The position numbers and the translations under genes were made by a program. This document shows, one piece after another, positions 43,400 through 54,165 of a DNA stretch of 64,000 nucleotides (within the stretch, counting starts at the first letter, position 1; each line of letters opens with the position of its first letter). This stretch comes from Areca catechu (taxonomy: Eukaryota; Streptophyta; Magnoliopsida; Arecales; Arecaceae), in NCBI GenBank assembly GCA_021397845.1, contig CM038047.1, forward strand, positions 46,035,210 through 46,099,209, in the 5' to 3' direction. The notes under the pieces were generated by a model. It did not search any database. It saw only the letters and a program-made list of their open reading frames with translations, and was not told the DNA's origin.

Positions 43400-45597
43400 A
43401 AACTTAATTTATTTTGCAGGTGTATCTTGTAACCAATAAAAATAAAAGATTGTGGTATCTCAATAGTGGTTGCTCAAGATACATGACAGGAGATGTGAAG
43501 CAATTCACCTCTCTTGAAGCAATAAATGGAGGGAGTGTAACCTTTGATGATAATGGTAAAGGAAAAATCATTGGTATTGGTAAGGTTCACATCTCCCCTT
43601 CTACTTGGATTGATAATATTCTTTTAGTTGAAGGCTTAAAGCATAATCTTCTCAGTATTAGCCAATTTTATAATAAAGGTTTTCAAGTTGTTTTCAAATC
43701 ATCTTTTTGAATGATTGCTAGTCCTGATAAAATTAAAATGAAACTCATTGGAAAAAGGCATGGTAATATCTATCTTGTTGATTTGGATAATCTATCTTTG
43801 CTTAATAGAGAATGCATGGTTGCAATGAATTACACTATTAATGAGACTAGTTGGCTTTGGCATCATAGATTAGGTCATGTAAGCATGTATTTACTATCAA
43901 AACTTTGCAAAAAGGATTTAGTAAGAGACTTACCAAAACTTAGTTTTGAGAAAGATAAAATTTATGAAGCATGCCAATTTGAAAAATAAGTAAAAACATC
44001 TTTCAAGCCTAAAGATTTTATTACAACATCTAGGCTATTAGAACTATATATGGATCTCTTTGGACCGACTAGGATATCTAGCCTAGGAGATAAGAGATAT
44101 GGATTAGTTATAGTGGATGATTTTTCACGGTTTACATGGATTTTATTTCTTGCTCACAAAGATGATCATTTTCAGTATTTATGAAGTTTTACCGAAAAGT
44201 TTCTAATAAAAAAGGTATTTCAATTATTTATATTCGTAGTGATTATTGTTCTAAATTTGAAAATCAAGATTTTGAAAACTTTTGTAATGAAAAAGGAATT
44301 GAACATAATTTTTCTGCACCTAGGACACCTCAATAGAATGGGGTTGTAGAAAGAAAAAATCATACTTTGAAAGAAATGGCATATACTATACTTTATGAAA
44401 ATGATTTACCAAGATATTTTTGGACTGAAGCAGTAAATACCACTTGTTATATTTTAAATTATATTTTAATTCATCCGATTTTAAAGAAAACTCCATATGA
44501 GCTTTGGAAACAAAGAAAACCAACTTTAAAATATTTTCGTGTTTTTGGTTGTAAATATTTTATCATGAATAATGGTAAAGATAATTTAGAAAAATCTAAT
44601 GCTAAGTTTGATGAAGGTATCTTCTTAGGATACTCTACATCAAGCAGGGCATACAGAGTTTTTAACAAGAGAACTTTAGTAGTAGAGGAGTCTGTACATG
44701 TAGTTTTTGAAGAATTTGCTAACAAATCCTCTAGAAAAGAGGATACTTCTAATGCATGTGCAGGTGCTGAAAAGTTAAAGAAGTTGATATTAGATGATCA
44801 ACCCTCTCAACAAAATAAAGAAGATCAAGACAAGAATGAAAGAGAAGAAGCCATACAATCCACACCAAAGTAGCAAGATCTATCCAAGGAGTGGAGGTAT
44901 GCTCATGGACATCCTAAGGAGTTAATCCTAAATGATCCATCAAAAGGAGTAAGAACAAGATCTTCAATTAGAAATAAATGTGATTATATTACTTTTGTTT
45001 CTCAAGTTGAACCAACATGTTTTGAAGATGCTGAAAAAGATCCTAATTGGATTAATGCAATGCAAGAAGAATTAAATATGTTTGAATGAAATATTAATTG
45101 GACTCTAATAGAAAGACTATCTAATGTTTCTATTATTGGCACAAAATGGGTATTTAAGAATAAATTGGATGAAAATGGTATTGTAACTAGAAATAAAGCT
45201 AGGCTAGTTACCAAAGGCTATAATCAGGAAGAAGGGATTGATTTTGATGAAACCTTTGCTCCTGTTGCTAAACTTGAAATAATTAGATTACTTTTAGCAT
45301 TTGCATGTTTTATGAACTTCAAATTATTTCAAATAGATGTTAAAAGTGATTTTCTAAATGGTTTTATTATTGAAGAAGTGTTTGTTGAACAACCACCTGG
45401 ATTTGAAAATCATGCACATCCTGATCATGTTTTTAAACTACACAAAATACTTTATGGTTTGAAGCAATTATCCCGAGCCTGGTATGAAAGACTCAGTAAG
45501 TTTTTAATTGAAAATGATTTCTCTAAAGGCCATGTTGACATTACATTATTTTTAAAGAAGAAAAATGATGATTTATTAGTAGTACAAATTTATGTTT
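43400..45597 (+). pseudogene. Copia B pol up to the YVDD motif
   Basis: The protease region (43414-43710) reads LNSGCSRYMTGD, so the catalytic Asp is replaced by Asn. Then come the pre-integrase block (LWHHRLGHVSMYLLSKLCKK), the integrase core (DLFGPTRISSLGDKRYGLVI, VVERKNHTLKEMAYTILYEN) and the C-terminal block (FLGYSTSSRAYRVFNKRTLV). The reverse transcriptase follows (GTKWVFKNKLDENGIVTRNK, KARLVTKGYNQEEGIDFDET, YGLKQLSRAWYERLSKFLIE). The frame stops at VVQIYV: the two Asp of YVDD are replaced by the repeat block that starts at 45598. Other stops and frameshifts lie at 43708, 43987, about 44190, 44335, 44871 and 45086. It encodes no functional polymerase. Confidence 0.9.
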
Positions 45598-46938
45598 GAT
45601 ATGGCGAGATCGCTGACGTGGAGCATGCGTCAGACCCAATTGACGGCCAAGTAGCACCGCACCGTGTTTCTTTTCGAGCTCCCCTTCCAGGTGACCTGAC
45701 CAGCGGTCACACCCATCTCGAGCCGAGCTCAGCACCTTTGACCCTTCTCTTGGTGGCGCCCCCAAGTGAGGCCCACCTTGGTTAAAGTGGGGCACTCCTT
45801 CTCCTTCGCCAGGTGGCAACCCCAGATAGGTCCACCTCGGTCGAAGTTGAGCCAGGCGTTCTTGCTCCTTCGCTAGATGGCACCCCTAGGTGGGTCCACC
45901 TCGGTCGAAGTCGAGCTTGCCTCTACTCCTTCGCCAGGTGGCGCCCCTAGATGGGTCCACCTCAGCCGAAGTTGAGCCAAGCACTTCTGCTCCTTCGCCA
46001 GGTGGCACCCCCAGGTGGGTCCACCCCGGTCAAAGTCAAGCCAGGCATTTCTGCTCCTTCGCCAGGTGGCGACCCGAGATGGGTCCACCTCGATCGAAGT
46101 CGAGCTTGCTTTTGCTCCTTCGCCAGGTGGCACTCCCAGATGGGTCCACCTCGGTCGAAGTCGAGCCAAGCACTCCTGCTCCTTGGCCAGGTGGTACCCC
46201 CAAGTAGGTCCACCTCGGTCGAAGTCGAGCTTGCCTTTGCTCTTTCACCAGGTGGCGCCCCCAGATGGATCCACCTCGATCGAAGTCGAGCTAGGCGCTC
46301 TTGCTCTTTCGCCAGGTGGCACCCCCAGCTAGATCCATCTCGGTCGAAGTCGAGCTTGCCTCTGCTCCTTCGCCAGGTGATGCCCCTAGATGGGTCCACC
46401 TCGGTCGAAGTCGAGCCAGGCACTCCTGCTCCTTCGCCAGGTGGCACCCCCAGGTAGGTCCACCTCAGTCAAAGTCGAGCTAGGCACTCCTGCTCCTTCG
46501 CTAGGTGGCATCCCCAGGTAGGTCCACCTCAGTCAAAGTCGAGCTTACCTCTGCTCCTTCTCCAGGTGGTGCCCCCAAATGGGTCCACCTCGGTCGAAGT
46601 CGAGCTAGGCGCTCCTGCTCCTTCGCCAGGTGGCTCCCCCAGGTAGGTTCACCTTGGTCGAAGTCGAGCTTGCCTATGCTCCTTCGCCAGGTGGTGCCCC
46701 AGATGGGTCCACCTCGACCGAAGTCGAGCCAGGAACTCCTGCTCCATCGCCAGGTGGCACCCCCAGGTAGGTCCACCTCGGTCGAAGTTGAGCTTGCCTC
46801 TGCTCCTTCCCCAGGTGGCGTCCCCAGATTGGTCCACCTCGATCGAAGTTGAGCCAGGCGCTCCTGCTCCTTTGCCAGGTGGCACCCCCAGGTAAGTCCA
46901 CCTAGACCAAAGTCGAGCTTGCCTCTGCTCTTGCTCTT
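45598..46938. repeat. 61/64-bp tandem repeat block inside copia B
   Basis: After 140 bp of GC-rich unique sequence, about 19 monomers run from about 45738 to 46930. Each contains TCCTTCGCCAGGTGGC and GTCCACCTCGGTCGAAGTCG. Monomers of 61 and 64 bp mostly alternate (TCCTTCGCC near 45802, 45866, 45927, 45991, 46055, 46116, 46180), giving a 125-bp dimer. The reverse complement resembles the 186-bp repeat in the LTR of gypsy element F. Many overlapping open frames on both strands are repeat artefacts. No target duplication is seen at its edges. Confidence 0.85.
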
Positions 46939-47229
46939 GGTTTCCACCATCTTGACTCAGGACCTACCTTTGATCATACTCCCCTTCATACTGATTTTGA
47001 TACTACCATTTCGGTCATTACAGTTCCTGCTGCTGACATAGCTTCTACCTCTTTCGCACCAGCTAGAGGCAAGACTTATGTTAGACGTAGAGGACAAGGA
47101 CGTCATGGCATGTCGAGACCAACCAGGACCCATCTTGCTGATCTTCGACCCATGTGACATCGATCTCGTTCTTCTACTAATACTACACTGATCGAGATTA
47201 GATTCTCAGATGACGAGGAGTCTGCTTAG
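46939..47229 (+). pseudogene. Copia B third ORF, C-terminal remnant
   Basis: After the repeat block the plus strand encodes TFDHTPLHTDFDTTISVI, then ARGKTYVRRRGQGRHGMS and an acidic end, SDDEESA. Its position and acidic end match the end of the third ORF in element A (ending near PSDDD). The conserved Transposase_32-like part is missing. A TGA at about 47156 interrupts it. Confidence 0.5.
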
Positions 47230-48059
47230 GATAGTCTTTATTACTTAGATAGTTTATATTTCAGCACTCTTATATGCATTTATGTTTGTTTACTATCCTA
47301 TATCTTTACTTGTATCAATGTATGAAGTGTACTTCAATGAATGAAATCTTTTTTATATTAATATTTTATCTTTGGAAATGTATTGCTAAATTTCTGTGAT
47401 GTTTTTATCCTTCCCTTTTCTCTAACCTTTTTTAATGATAACAAAAAGGGGGAGAATTAAGTGAGAAATAAGGGGGAGAGATAAAAAAAAAAGAGTGATA
47501 GATAGGAGAGAGAAGTAAAAGAGATATGTATAAGAGTTAACAATGAGAATAAAATGAAAAGCAGTTTGTGTATGAAAGAAAAATGAAAGAAAAAAGAAAA
47601 GAGCAATGAGTGAGGGGGAGTAATCCTTCCTTTACTGAATTGTATAATCAGTTTGCTAAAATTTCTTGTAAAATCTTTAAATTCAGCTTTTCGATTTATG
47701 AAAACTCATTGAAAATTAGTTTTTTGAATTATCTTTTAAGGAGGAGTATTTATACTCTTCAATCTATTATTTAAAATTTTCTTTTTTGATTACATTCACT
47801 ATCACTATATGCTGAATTTCTTATCTTAAAGCATGTTTTATCTCTGATACTCATTTAGAGTATCATGGTACATCAAATTATTTTTAGCTGTAATACCCTT
47901 ATAGTTCTAATTCAATTCAAATGAGCTTTTAGACTTTATCTCTTACATTTCTTTACTCTAATACAAATGCAATAAGCTTTATGCAAATTTAAAATTCTTT
48001 TAAGAGCTTATTATATGAATTATACTTAAAGATTTTGTCATCATCAAAAATAGAGAGAT
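47230..48059 (+). other. Copia B 3' untranslated region
   Basis: No gene is present. It includes AACAAAAAGGGGGAGAATTA at about 47440 and a long purine-rich stretch to about 47620. It ends with GTCATCATCAAAAATAGAGAG directly before the LTR, which is the likely polypurine tract. Confidence 0.65.
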
Positions 48060-49640
48060 TGTTGACTCCATTGTTGATTTTGATGAAAAACAAAATACTT
48101 AAGTATAAGTTGAGTACTAACATGTTCCTTGAAGTGTGTTTAATAGAAAAAGGTATTCATCAAAATAACTAAATTGGATTTCTTGTCAAATGATGAAGAA
48201 GCCATTTCTATGGATGAAAGATCAGTTATAAATGAACTTGAATACTTAAAAAATATTTGAAAGAACTTAGAGAGTTCAGCTCAAAAAGGTTTCAGTACAG
48301 TTTCAGTGATTTTTGAAGAAATCTCAGCAAGTGTCGACTCATAGTTCAAGTATCGACTCATGATAGTATAAGTGTTGACTCAAGTCGACATGCAAAAAGA
48401 GTTTCAGATGGCATGGCTGAAGTATCGACTCATGCCACTCAAGTGTTGACTCAAGGTGTCGACTCAAGGATCGACTCAAAGCTTGAGAAAAATTTCTTAC
48501 AGAACATGCTAAAGTTGAAGACTTGCCTGAAGTGTCGACTTATGGATGTCAAGTATCGACTGAAGTATCAACTCACCTAAGAATTTTAGAGGGCTTCAAT
48601 GAAGAATTTTGAACTAGGTGTCATTCATGGGACTTAAGTATCGATCCTAAGTGTCGACTCACAGCTTGAAGTGTCAACACTTGGAGTTCTGGGAACAGTG
48701 ACGGCTAATTTTTCGAACACAAAACTCGGTCCTCTTGGCTTCCAATGACTAGTTTTTCGTATCTAATGGTCATAAACCATTTTTAAGGCCTTGGGATGGT
48801 ATTTAAGTTATTTGAATTCAAGAAAATTATAACAAAAAATACAAGAAAGAAGAGAACAAGAGAGAACAAAAAAAGAAGAGAGAAGCAAGTGCATTCACTT
48901 CCATTCATTGATAGCAACTACCTTCAAGCAAAAAGAAGTTTCCAAGCATTCAAAGCTATCAAGAAGCATTCAAATCCAATACTTTTGAGCATTGATTAAG
49001 GCTTCATCAAGTTCAAGACAAGCAACTTCTCTAGGCTTCAAAAAGATATCAGCTTTATATTAGAAAGCTTTTCATGTTGCTTTACATTTTCTCATATTTT
49101 TGTTGTAAAGGTTTTTAGTTAACCTAAGAACAAAACCAAGGAGGTTTTTGGTTAGCCTATTTGAAAACCAAGGAGATTTTTTGTTAGCCTAGTTGAAAAC
49201 CAAGGAGATTTTTTGTAAGCCTAGTTGAAAATCAAGGAGATTTTTGGTTAGCCTAGTTGAAAACCAAGGAAATTATTGGTTAGCCTTTGAAAACCAAGAG
49301 GTTTTTTTTTGTTAGCCTTGTAAAAACTATAAGGGATTTTGATTAGTGAGCCCGGAAAACTAATCGACTGTAATCGTAGGAGATCATAGTGAATTTCCAA
49401 GTGGACCTTGGGGAGTAGATGTAGGTACATTGGAAAGCACCAAATCACTATACTTGGCTTGTGTTTGTAATTGTCTATTACTCTCTTTACTTGCTCTTAT
49501 ATTTGTGTTGCATACTCTTCAAGAGCATACACTTACACCTTACATTAGCACTTGATTAGATATTTGAATTGGTACACTTCTTGCAAGTAATTTTTAGAAA
49601 TCCAATTCATCCCTCCTCTTGGGTTGCTTACTGGGCAACA
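48060..49640 (+). repeat. Copia B 3' LTR
   Basis: It starts TGTTGACTCCATTGTTGATT and ends TTACTGGGCAACA, 1581 bp, followed by CTTAT. It has the same motif cluster and 32-bp minisatellite as the 5' LTR. Confidence 0.95.
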
Positions 49641-49645
49641 CTTAT

Positions 49646-51253
49646 AATTGATGATCCATCGAAAGGGGTAAGTACTCGTTCCTCCTTAAAAAATGTATGT
49701 GATTACTTAGCTTTTGTTTCTCAAATAGAACCAAAATCAATTGAAGAAGCTGAAAATAATTATAATTGGATAAATGCAATGCAAGATGAACTAAATCAAT
49801 TCAAAAGAATTAATATTTGGACTTTAGTTGAAAGACTTACTAATGTTTCAATAATTGGAACCAAATGGATTTTTAGAAACAGACTTGATAAAAATGGAGT
49901 AGTTACTAGAATAAAGCTAGGCTAGTTGCTAAAGGCTACAATCAGGAGAAAGAGATTGATTTTGATGAAACCTTTACTCCTGTTGCTAGACTTGAGGCAA
50001 TTAGACTATTATTAGCATTTGCATATTTCATGGATTTCAAACTATTTCAAATGGATGTCAAAAGTACTTTTCTAAATGGATTTATTGAAGAAGAAGTGTA
50101 TGTAAATCAGCCCCCTAGTTTTGAAAGTTATGAATTTCCCAATCATGTTTTTAAACTCCATAAAGCTTTGTATAGTTTAAAACAAGCTCCAAGAGCTTGG
50201 TACGATAGATTAAGTAGATTTCTATTTGAAAATAATTTTTTTAGAGGAAATGTAGACACTACATTATTTTTGAAAAAAAAAATGATGACTATTAGTAGTA
50301 CAAGTATATGTTGATGATATCATTTTTGGTGCTACTAATGAGGTTCTTTGCCAAGAGTTTGCCAAGATTATACAGGAAGAGTTTGAGATGAGCATGATGG
50401 GAGAGCTTAATTTCTTTCTCGAACTCCAAATTAAGCAAACTGGAGAAGGGATCTTCATCAACCAAGCTAAGTATACAAGAGAAATTCTAAAGAAGTTTGA
50501 AATGGAGACTACCATATCAATAAGTACACCTATGAGCCCTTCTTGTAAATTAGATAAAGATAAATCAGGTAAAAGTGTAGATCAAAAATTATATAGAGAT
50601 ATCATTGGTTCATTGCTATATTTGACTACTAGCATGCCAGATATTATGTTTACATATGTATGTGTACAAGATATCAGTCTACTCCTAAAGAGTCTCATTT
50701 AATGGCTGTTAAATGTATACTTAGATATTTGTCTAGAACAATTAATATTGGACTATGGTACTTTAGAGATTCATCTATTGAATTGATTGCATATTCTGAT
50801 ATTGATTTTGCTGGGTATAAACTTGATAGAAAAAGTACAAATAGAATATGTCAATTTTTTGGAGTTAATTTGATTTTATGGTTTAGCAAGAAATAGAATT
50901 CAGTTGCTCTATCTATGATGGAAGCAGAATATATAGCAGTTGGAAGCTGTTGTGCTCAAATCTTATGGATCAAACAATAACTCAAAGATTTTGGTATTAA
51001 ATTAACTAAGACATCCATAAGATGTGATAATACAAGTGCAATTAATTTGACCAAAAATCCTGTTCAACATTTTAGAAGTAAACATATTGAAATAAGACAT
51101 CACTTAATAAGTGATCATGTGCAAAATTGCAATGTGATGCTTGAATTTGTATGTACTGATAGTCAATTAGCTGATATTTTTACTAAATCCCTTAGCAAAG
51201 ATAGATTTTGCATGATTAGAAAAGTGTTAGATATCATTGATCCCTTTGATTAG
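49646..51253 (+). pseudogene. Copia A pol, second part (RT and RNase H)
   Basis: The frame continues from 40014 (IIDDPSKGVSTRSSLKNVCD) through the reverse transcriptase: IIGTKWIFRNRLDKNGVVTR, a frameshift near 49911, then LFQMDVKSTFLNGFIEEEVY and LYSLKQAPRAWYDRLSRFLF. Another frameshift near 50280 precedes VYVDDIIFGATNEVLCQEFA (YVDD near 50310). RNase H follows with AYSDIDFAGYKLDRKST, MMEAEYIAVGSCCAQ, IRCDNTSAINLTKNPVQHF and KHIEIRHHLISDHVQNC. The protein ends DIIDPFD at 51253. A stop lies after WFSKK (50896). Catalytic residues that I can see are kept, so the damage is mainly frame loss. Confidence 0.9.
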
Positions 51254-51389
51254 AACTCCTTCAAAACCTTTTTTTTACTTAATTTCTTGAGCTCAAAATC
51301 CTCTCATTTGTGTCTTAAACCCTTCACTAGAACCCCCATGATTTTTTAGAAATTTATTGAAAATCTTTCTGGATTTTTTTTTGGAGTTT

Positions 51390-51470
51390 TCTGGCCAAGT
51401 GTCGACTCACACTAGTGTCAACACTTGACCAAAACCCGAGTGTCGATTCACAAACGTTGACATGTATTTT
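51390..51470 (+). promoter_or_regulatory. TCGACTCA-type motif cluster after copia A pol
   Basis: AAGTGTCGACTCACACTAGT, GTGTCAACACTTGACC and GAGTGTCGATTCAC lie between pol and the third ORF, at the same place as the cluster in element C. The role is unknown. Confidence 0.45.
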
Positions 51471-51894
51471 TAGGGCATCAACAAAACCCTCCAAAGATAC
51501 CTATTTTTTGTTTTTCTCTTGCCCTAGTGGTCCCCCTGCATCATCTTGGTCCTAAAGCAGTGGCTTTCCATCATTGTCCCTCCATTTTTGGATAATTTCT
51601 TTACTTTTTCCTCTCATTTTGCCTTCATTCGGTCCATTTTGATACAGTTCTTCACAATTTTTTTTTCTGAGATTTGGCCCGAACTTTTATGTTTTTTTTT
51701 CTTTCCTCCGGTCCTTTCCCTCTCTTTGGTCTGATTCTTGCTTGGAATCTCGCTTCTTCCCATCAGTTTGCTCCTCCTTGGTCCATTTCTCCCTTCTTGG
51801 TCTACTCCTCACCCGATCGTTCCTCTTTTCCCTTTGCCTTTCCTCGATTCACCCATTGCTCCCTAGTTCTTCCATTCTAGTGGTTCTTGGTGAC
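51471..51894 (+). other. Leader of the copia A third ORF
   Basis: A pyrimidine-rich stretch (TTTTTCTCTTGCCC, CTTTCCTCCGGTCCTTTCCC) lies between the motif cluster and the ORF start. It could be an untranslated leader or an intron for a spliced third-ORF transcript. No gene is called; short open frames here are low-complexity. Confidence 0.4.
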
Positions 51895-53551
51895 ATGGGA
51901 TCTCGTAAGCAAGTTGTTTCCAAGAAGAGGTTAAGCCAAGCCAAAGAGGATACCAGTCCAGCCGAAAGGAGATCCAAGGCATGGTTCGATCCAGTCAGGG
52001 ATCAGCAGCACAATGAGCAGGAGAGATGCCTCCATAGCCGTCCCCTGCTTTAGAGAGTTTCTAGAAAAATTATTGCTTGTGGATGCTGTATCGATGAGGA
52101 GTTCATGGACTGTGAGGGTTTTGGGATTTGTGAGTTTCTTAGAGCCGTTGGATTGGGATTGTTTTCATTTTGCACTATGAAAGAAAAGTATTATCCTCAT
52201 TTGATCAGGAAAATTTATGGGAGCCTTGCTACTATTGGACTGATGTAGAGTGCTGTGGTCAGAGGTGTGTGGATTCCCATGACTCAGGACACATTGAGTA
52301 GAGTTTGGGATATACCTTTATACAAGATTGCAGCTACATGTGTTGATGATCAGGAAGCTGCATTTTAGTGTGTACTAGAGAGAGATGATGTGTGCGGTGT
52401 ATCGACTGTCATAGTAAATCAGTTGTCTATTAAGATGCATCTGCTTCACCATATCATTGCACGCATCCTGCTCTCGAAGACTGGATGATTTGATTTCATT
52501 CCGGAGCGGGAGCTCACTTTGATGGTCTGCCTCATACAGAGGACTACCATCAATATTCCTGCACTGATGGTTTGTCAGATGGGCGGGCGGCGACTCAGCG
52601 ACGTTTCTGCTTACCTTACAGGATGGGGCTGACTCGTCTGTTCCAAGCATATGGTGTTCCTTTGGAGGAGGAGGCCTCCAAGGAGATTCTTCGTACAGAC
52701 ATATATGATGAGCGGTCCCTGCACTGGATTGGTTACCGGAGAGTGGCAGGTCATTGGATGCGTAGGGAGTCAGGGCAGGAGCCTTACGAGGAGGACAAGC
52801 TTTGTGCAGCCGAAGCAGGGCCATCTAGACTAGCTGAGCATATTACCCCTCTAAGACCTACACCTATCACTGCATTTGGGTCTGAGCTAATTACTCCCTC
52901 AGCAACATCAGTACCAGCTCCAACACCTCAGCCCACGGTAGAGATTGTTTCTGATATGGAGCAAAAGATCTTAGACCAGTTTACGGGGGTCCGCAGGGAG
53001 ATATCTCAGCTATCTGCCAGGACTATTCAGGTTCAGATCGAGCTGCAGGGCTTGCGAGTGCATACTGATATGCATATCAGCTCTCTTTATGGAGTGATGG
53101 AGACTGGATTTGCACAGATTCAGGAGATGCTGAGATCCTTGATGCCTTCTGGCACTTTTGGTCCATCTACACCTCCATCTCCTACTGATGGTGATGACTG
53201 AGGTGGTGACATTGATAGAGTCAGCAGCAGTGATACTGATGGTGATGATGGGCATGATGGATAGTCTGGCAGTACCGGTACAGTTCCTGAGGATCAACCT
53301 CCAACTCCTCCTGCAGTTGATCTAGCTCCTCTTGCTGTTGACCCTTCCCTAGCTTCAGTTGATCCTTCTCCAGCTCCTGATGATTCTACTCCAGCTGAGA
53401 CTATTGTGTTCCATACCACTAGGACTCATAGGACTATAAAGAGATACGGGCCTTCTCTTAGGACAGGGAGTCTCACCTATAAGACCCTAGGACTTCCTTT
53501 TCTCGGATCATGGCTCCGATTGTCCTAGACTTCCCATCTGATGACGACTAG
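51895..53551 (+). pseudogene. Copia A third ORF, Transposase_32-like
   Basis: ATG at 51895 opens MGSRKQVVSKKRLSQAKEDT, with a stop after about 52 residues. The same frame goes on with VSRKIIACGCCIDEEFMDCE, and then YYPHLIRKIYGSLATIG and RGVWIPMTQDTLSRVWDIP, the pattern of the 'putative plant transposon protein' domain. Next is LTLMVCLIQRTTINIPALMV, then a frame change into the open stretch 52572-53201: MGLTRLFQAYGVPLEEEASK, a proline-rich linker, and a predicted helix (EQKILDQFTGVRREISQLSA). An acidic Ser/Pro-rich tail ends at the TAG at 53549. The function is unknown, and no membrane segment typical of a true Env is evident. The partner copy is in element C. Confidence 0.75.
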
Positions 53552-54115
53552 CCTCACAGGTGTTTATCATGTTGTTATGATTTCATGTTGTTATGCTTTC
53601 AGTTATGCATCAGTTTTTTCAGTTATGTATCAGTCTTTTAGTTATGTATCAAATTTTATTGTTATATATCAGACATTTATTATTATGTATCAGATGTTTT
53701 TCTTTGTGATGAGACTCTTTATTTGAATCGCATTGATATGCAAGTTGCTTTTTTACTCATCCTTTTTGTATTATTTTTTTCTTCTTTGTGTGATGAATGC
53801 ATTAATTGAGGGGGAGAAAGATAAGCAAATTACTTAACTTCATTAATGATGATAGAAAGGGGGAGTAAGAAAATATATAAGTAATTTTCTGAAATTTTTG
53901 GCACATTACCTAACATAGAGGGAGAGAAAATGAAATTTAAATATTCTTGGCTCTTTACTCTTATGAAATTGTGTTGTATGAACTTTGTTATGCTGAATTT
54001 GATTTAATTCACATGAGCTTTAAGTGTATGTTCACTTGAAAGTATGATAAACACCTTTAATTGAACTTAAATGCTTATATACTCAAGGTTTTGTCATCAT
54101 CAAAAAAGGGAAGAT
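53552..54115 (+). other. Copia A 3' untranslated region
   Basis: Five loose copies of a roughly 20-bp unit (TCAGTTATGTATCAGTTTTT type) lie at about 53600-53700. AGAAAGGGGGAGTAAGAA is at about 53855. CATCATCAAAAAAGGGAAGA directly precedes the LTR and is the likely polypurine tract. No gene is supported. Confidence 0.65.
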
Positions 54116-54165
54116 TATTAGCTTTGGCTCTTGATTTTGATGACTAACAAAATGTTGAGTATATG
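54116..54165 (+). repeat. Copia A 3' LTR, first 50 bp only
   Basis: TATTAGCTTTGGCTCTTGAT and GACTAACAAAATGTTGAGTA match the first 50 bp of the 5' LTR at 35106, except that the first TG has become TA. It is cut at ATATG by the LTR of gypsy element F. Confidence 0.85.

Larger units (their letters stand above)
40020..49640 (+). mobile_element. Ty1/copia element B, nested in element A
   Basis: It has LTRs of about 1.6 kb at 40020-41634 and 48060-49640, an exact primer site, gag, pol up to the YVDD motif of reverse transcriptase, a block of 61/64-bp repeats, and the tail of a third ORF. It is flanked by CTTAT. The two LTRs are very similar but differ by many point changes and a few small deletions. 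The end of reverse transcriptase and all of RNase H are missing, so it is defective. Confidence 0.95.
35106..54165 (+). mobile_element. Ty1/copia element A with third ORF, split by element B
   Basis: It consists of a 5' LTR (35106-36648), primer site, gag (from 36708), pol (38500-40019 and 49646-51253), third ORF (51895-53551) and the first 50 bp of a 3' LTR (54116-54165). Copia element B is inserted in pol at 40020-49640 with CTTAT duplicated. The 3' LTR is interrupted by gypsy element F at 54166. The element is less decayed than C but still carries stops and frameshifts, so it cannot be autonomous. Confidence 0.85.

Noticed and set aside
45738..46930. CRISPR-like array of regular repeats
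   Set aside because: The units are directly joined, with no unique spacers, and the context is a plant retrotransposon. It is a tandem repeat.
45873..46950. Many overlapping frames on both strands, up to 168 residues
   Set aside because: All lie within the 61/64-bp repeats and have the same low-complexity composition.
51742..51894. Signal-peptide-like start upstream of the third ORF of copia A
   Set aside because: The hydrophobic stretch comes from translating a pyrimidine-rich leader. Element C has no equivalent, and the ATG at 51895 fits the conserved start better.
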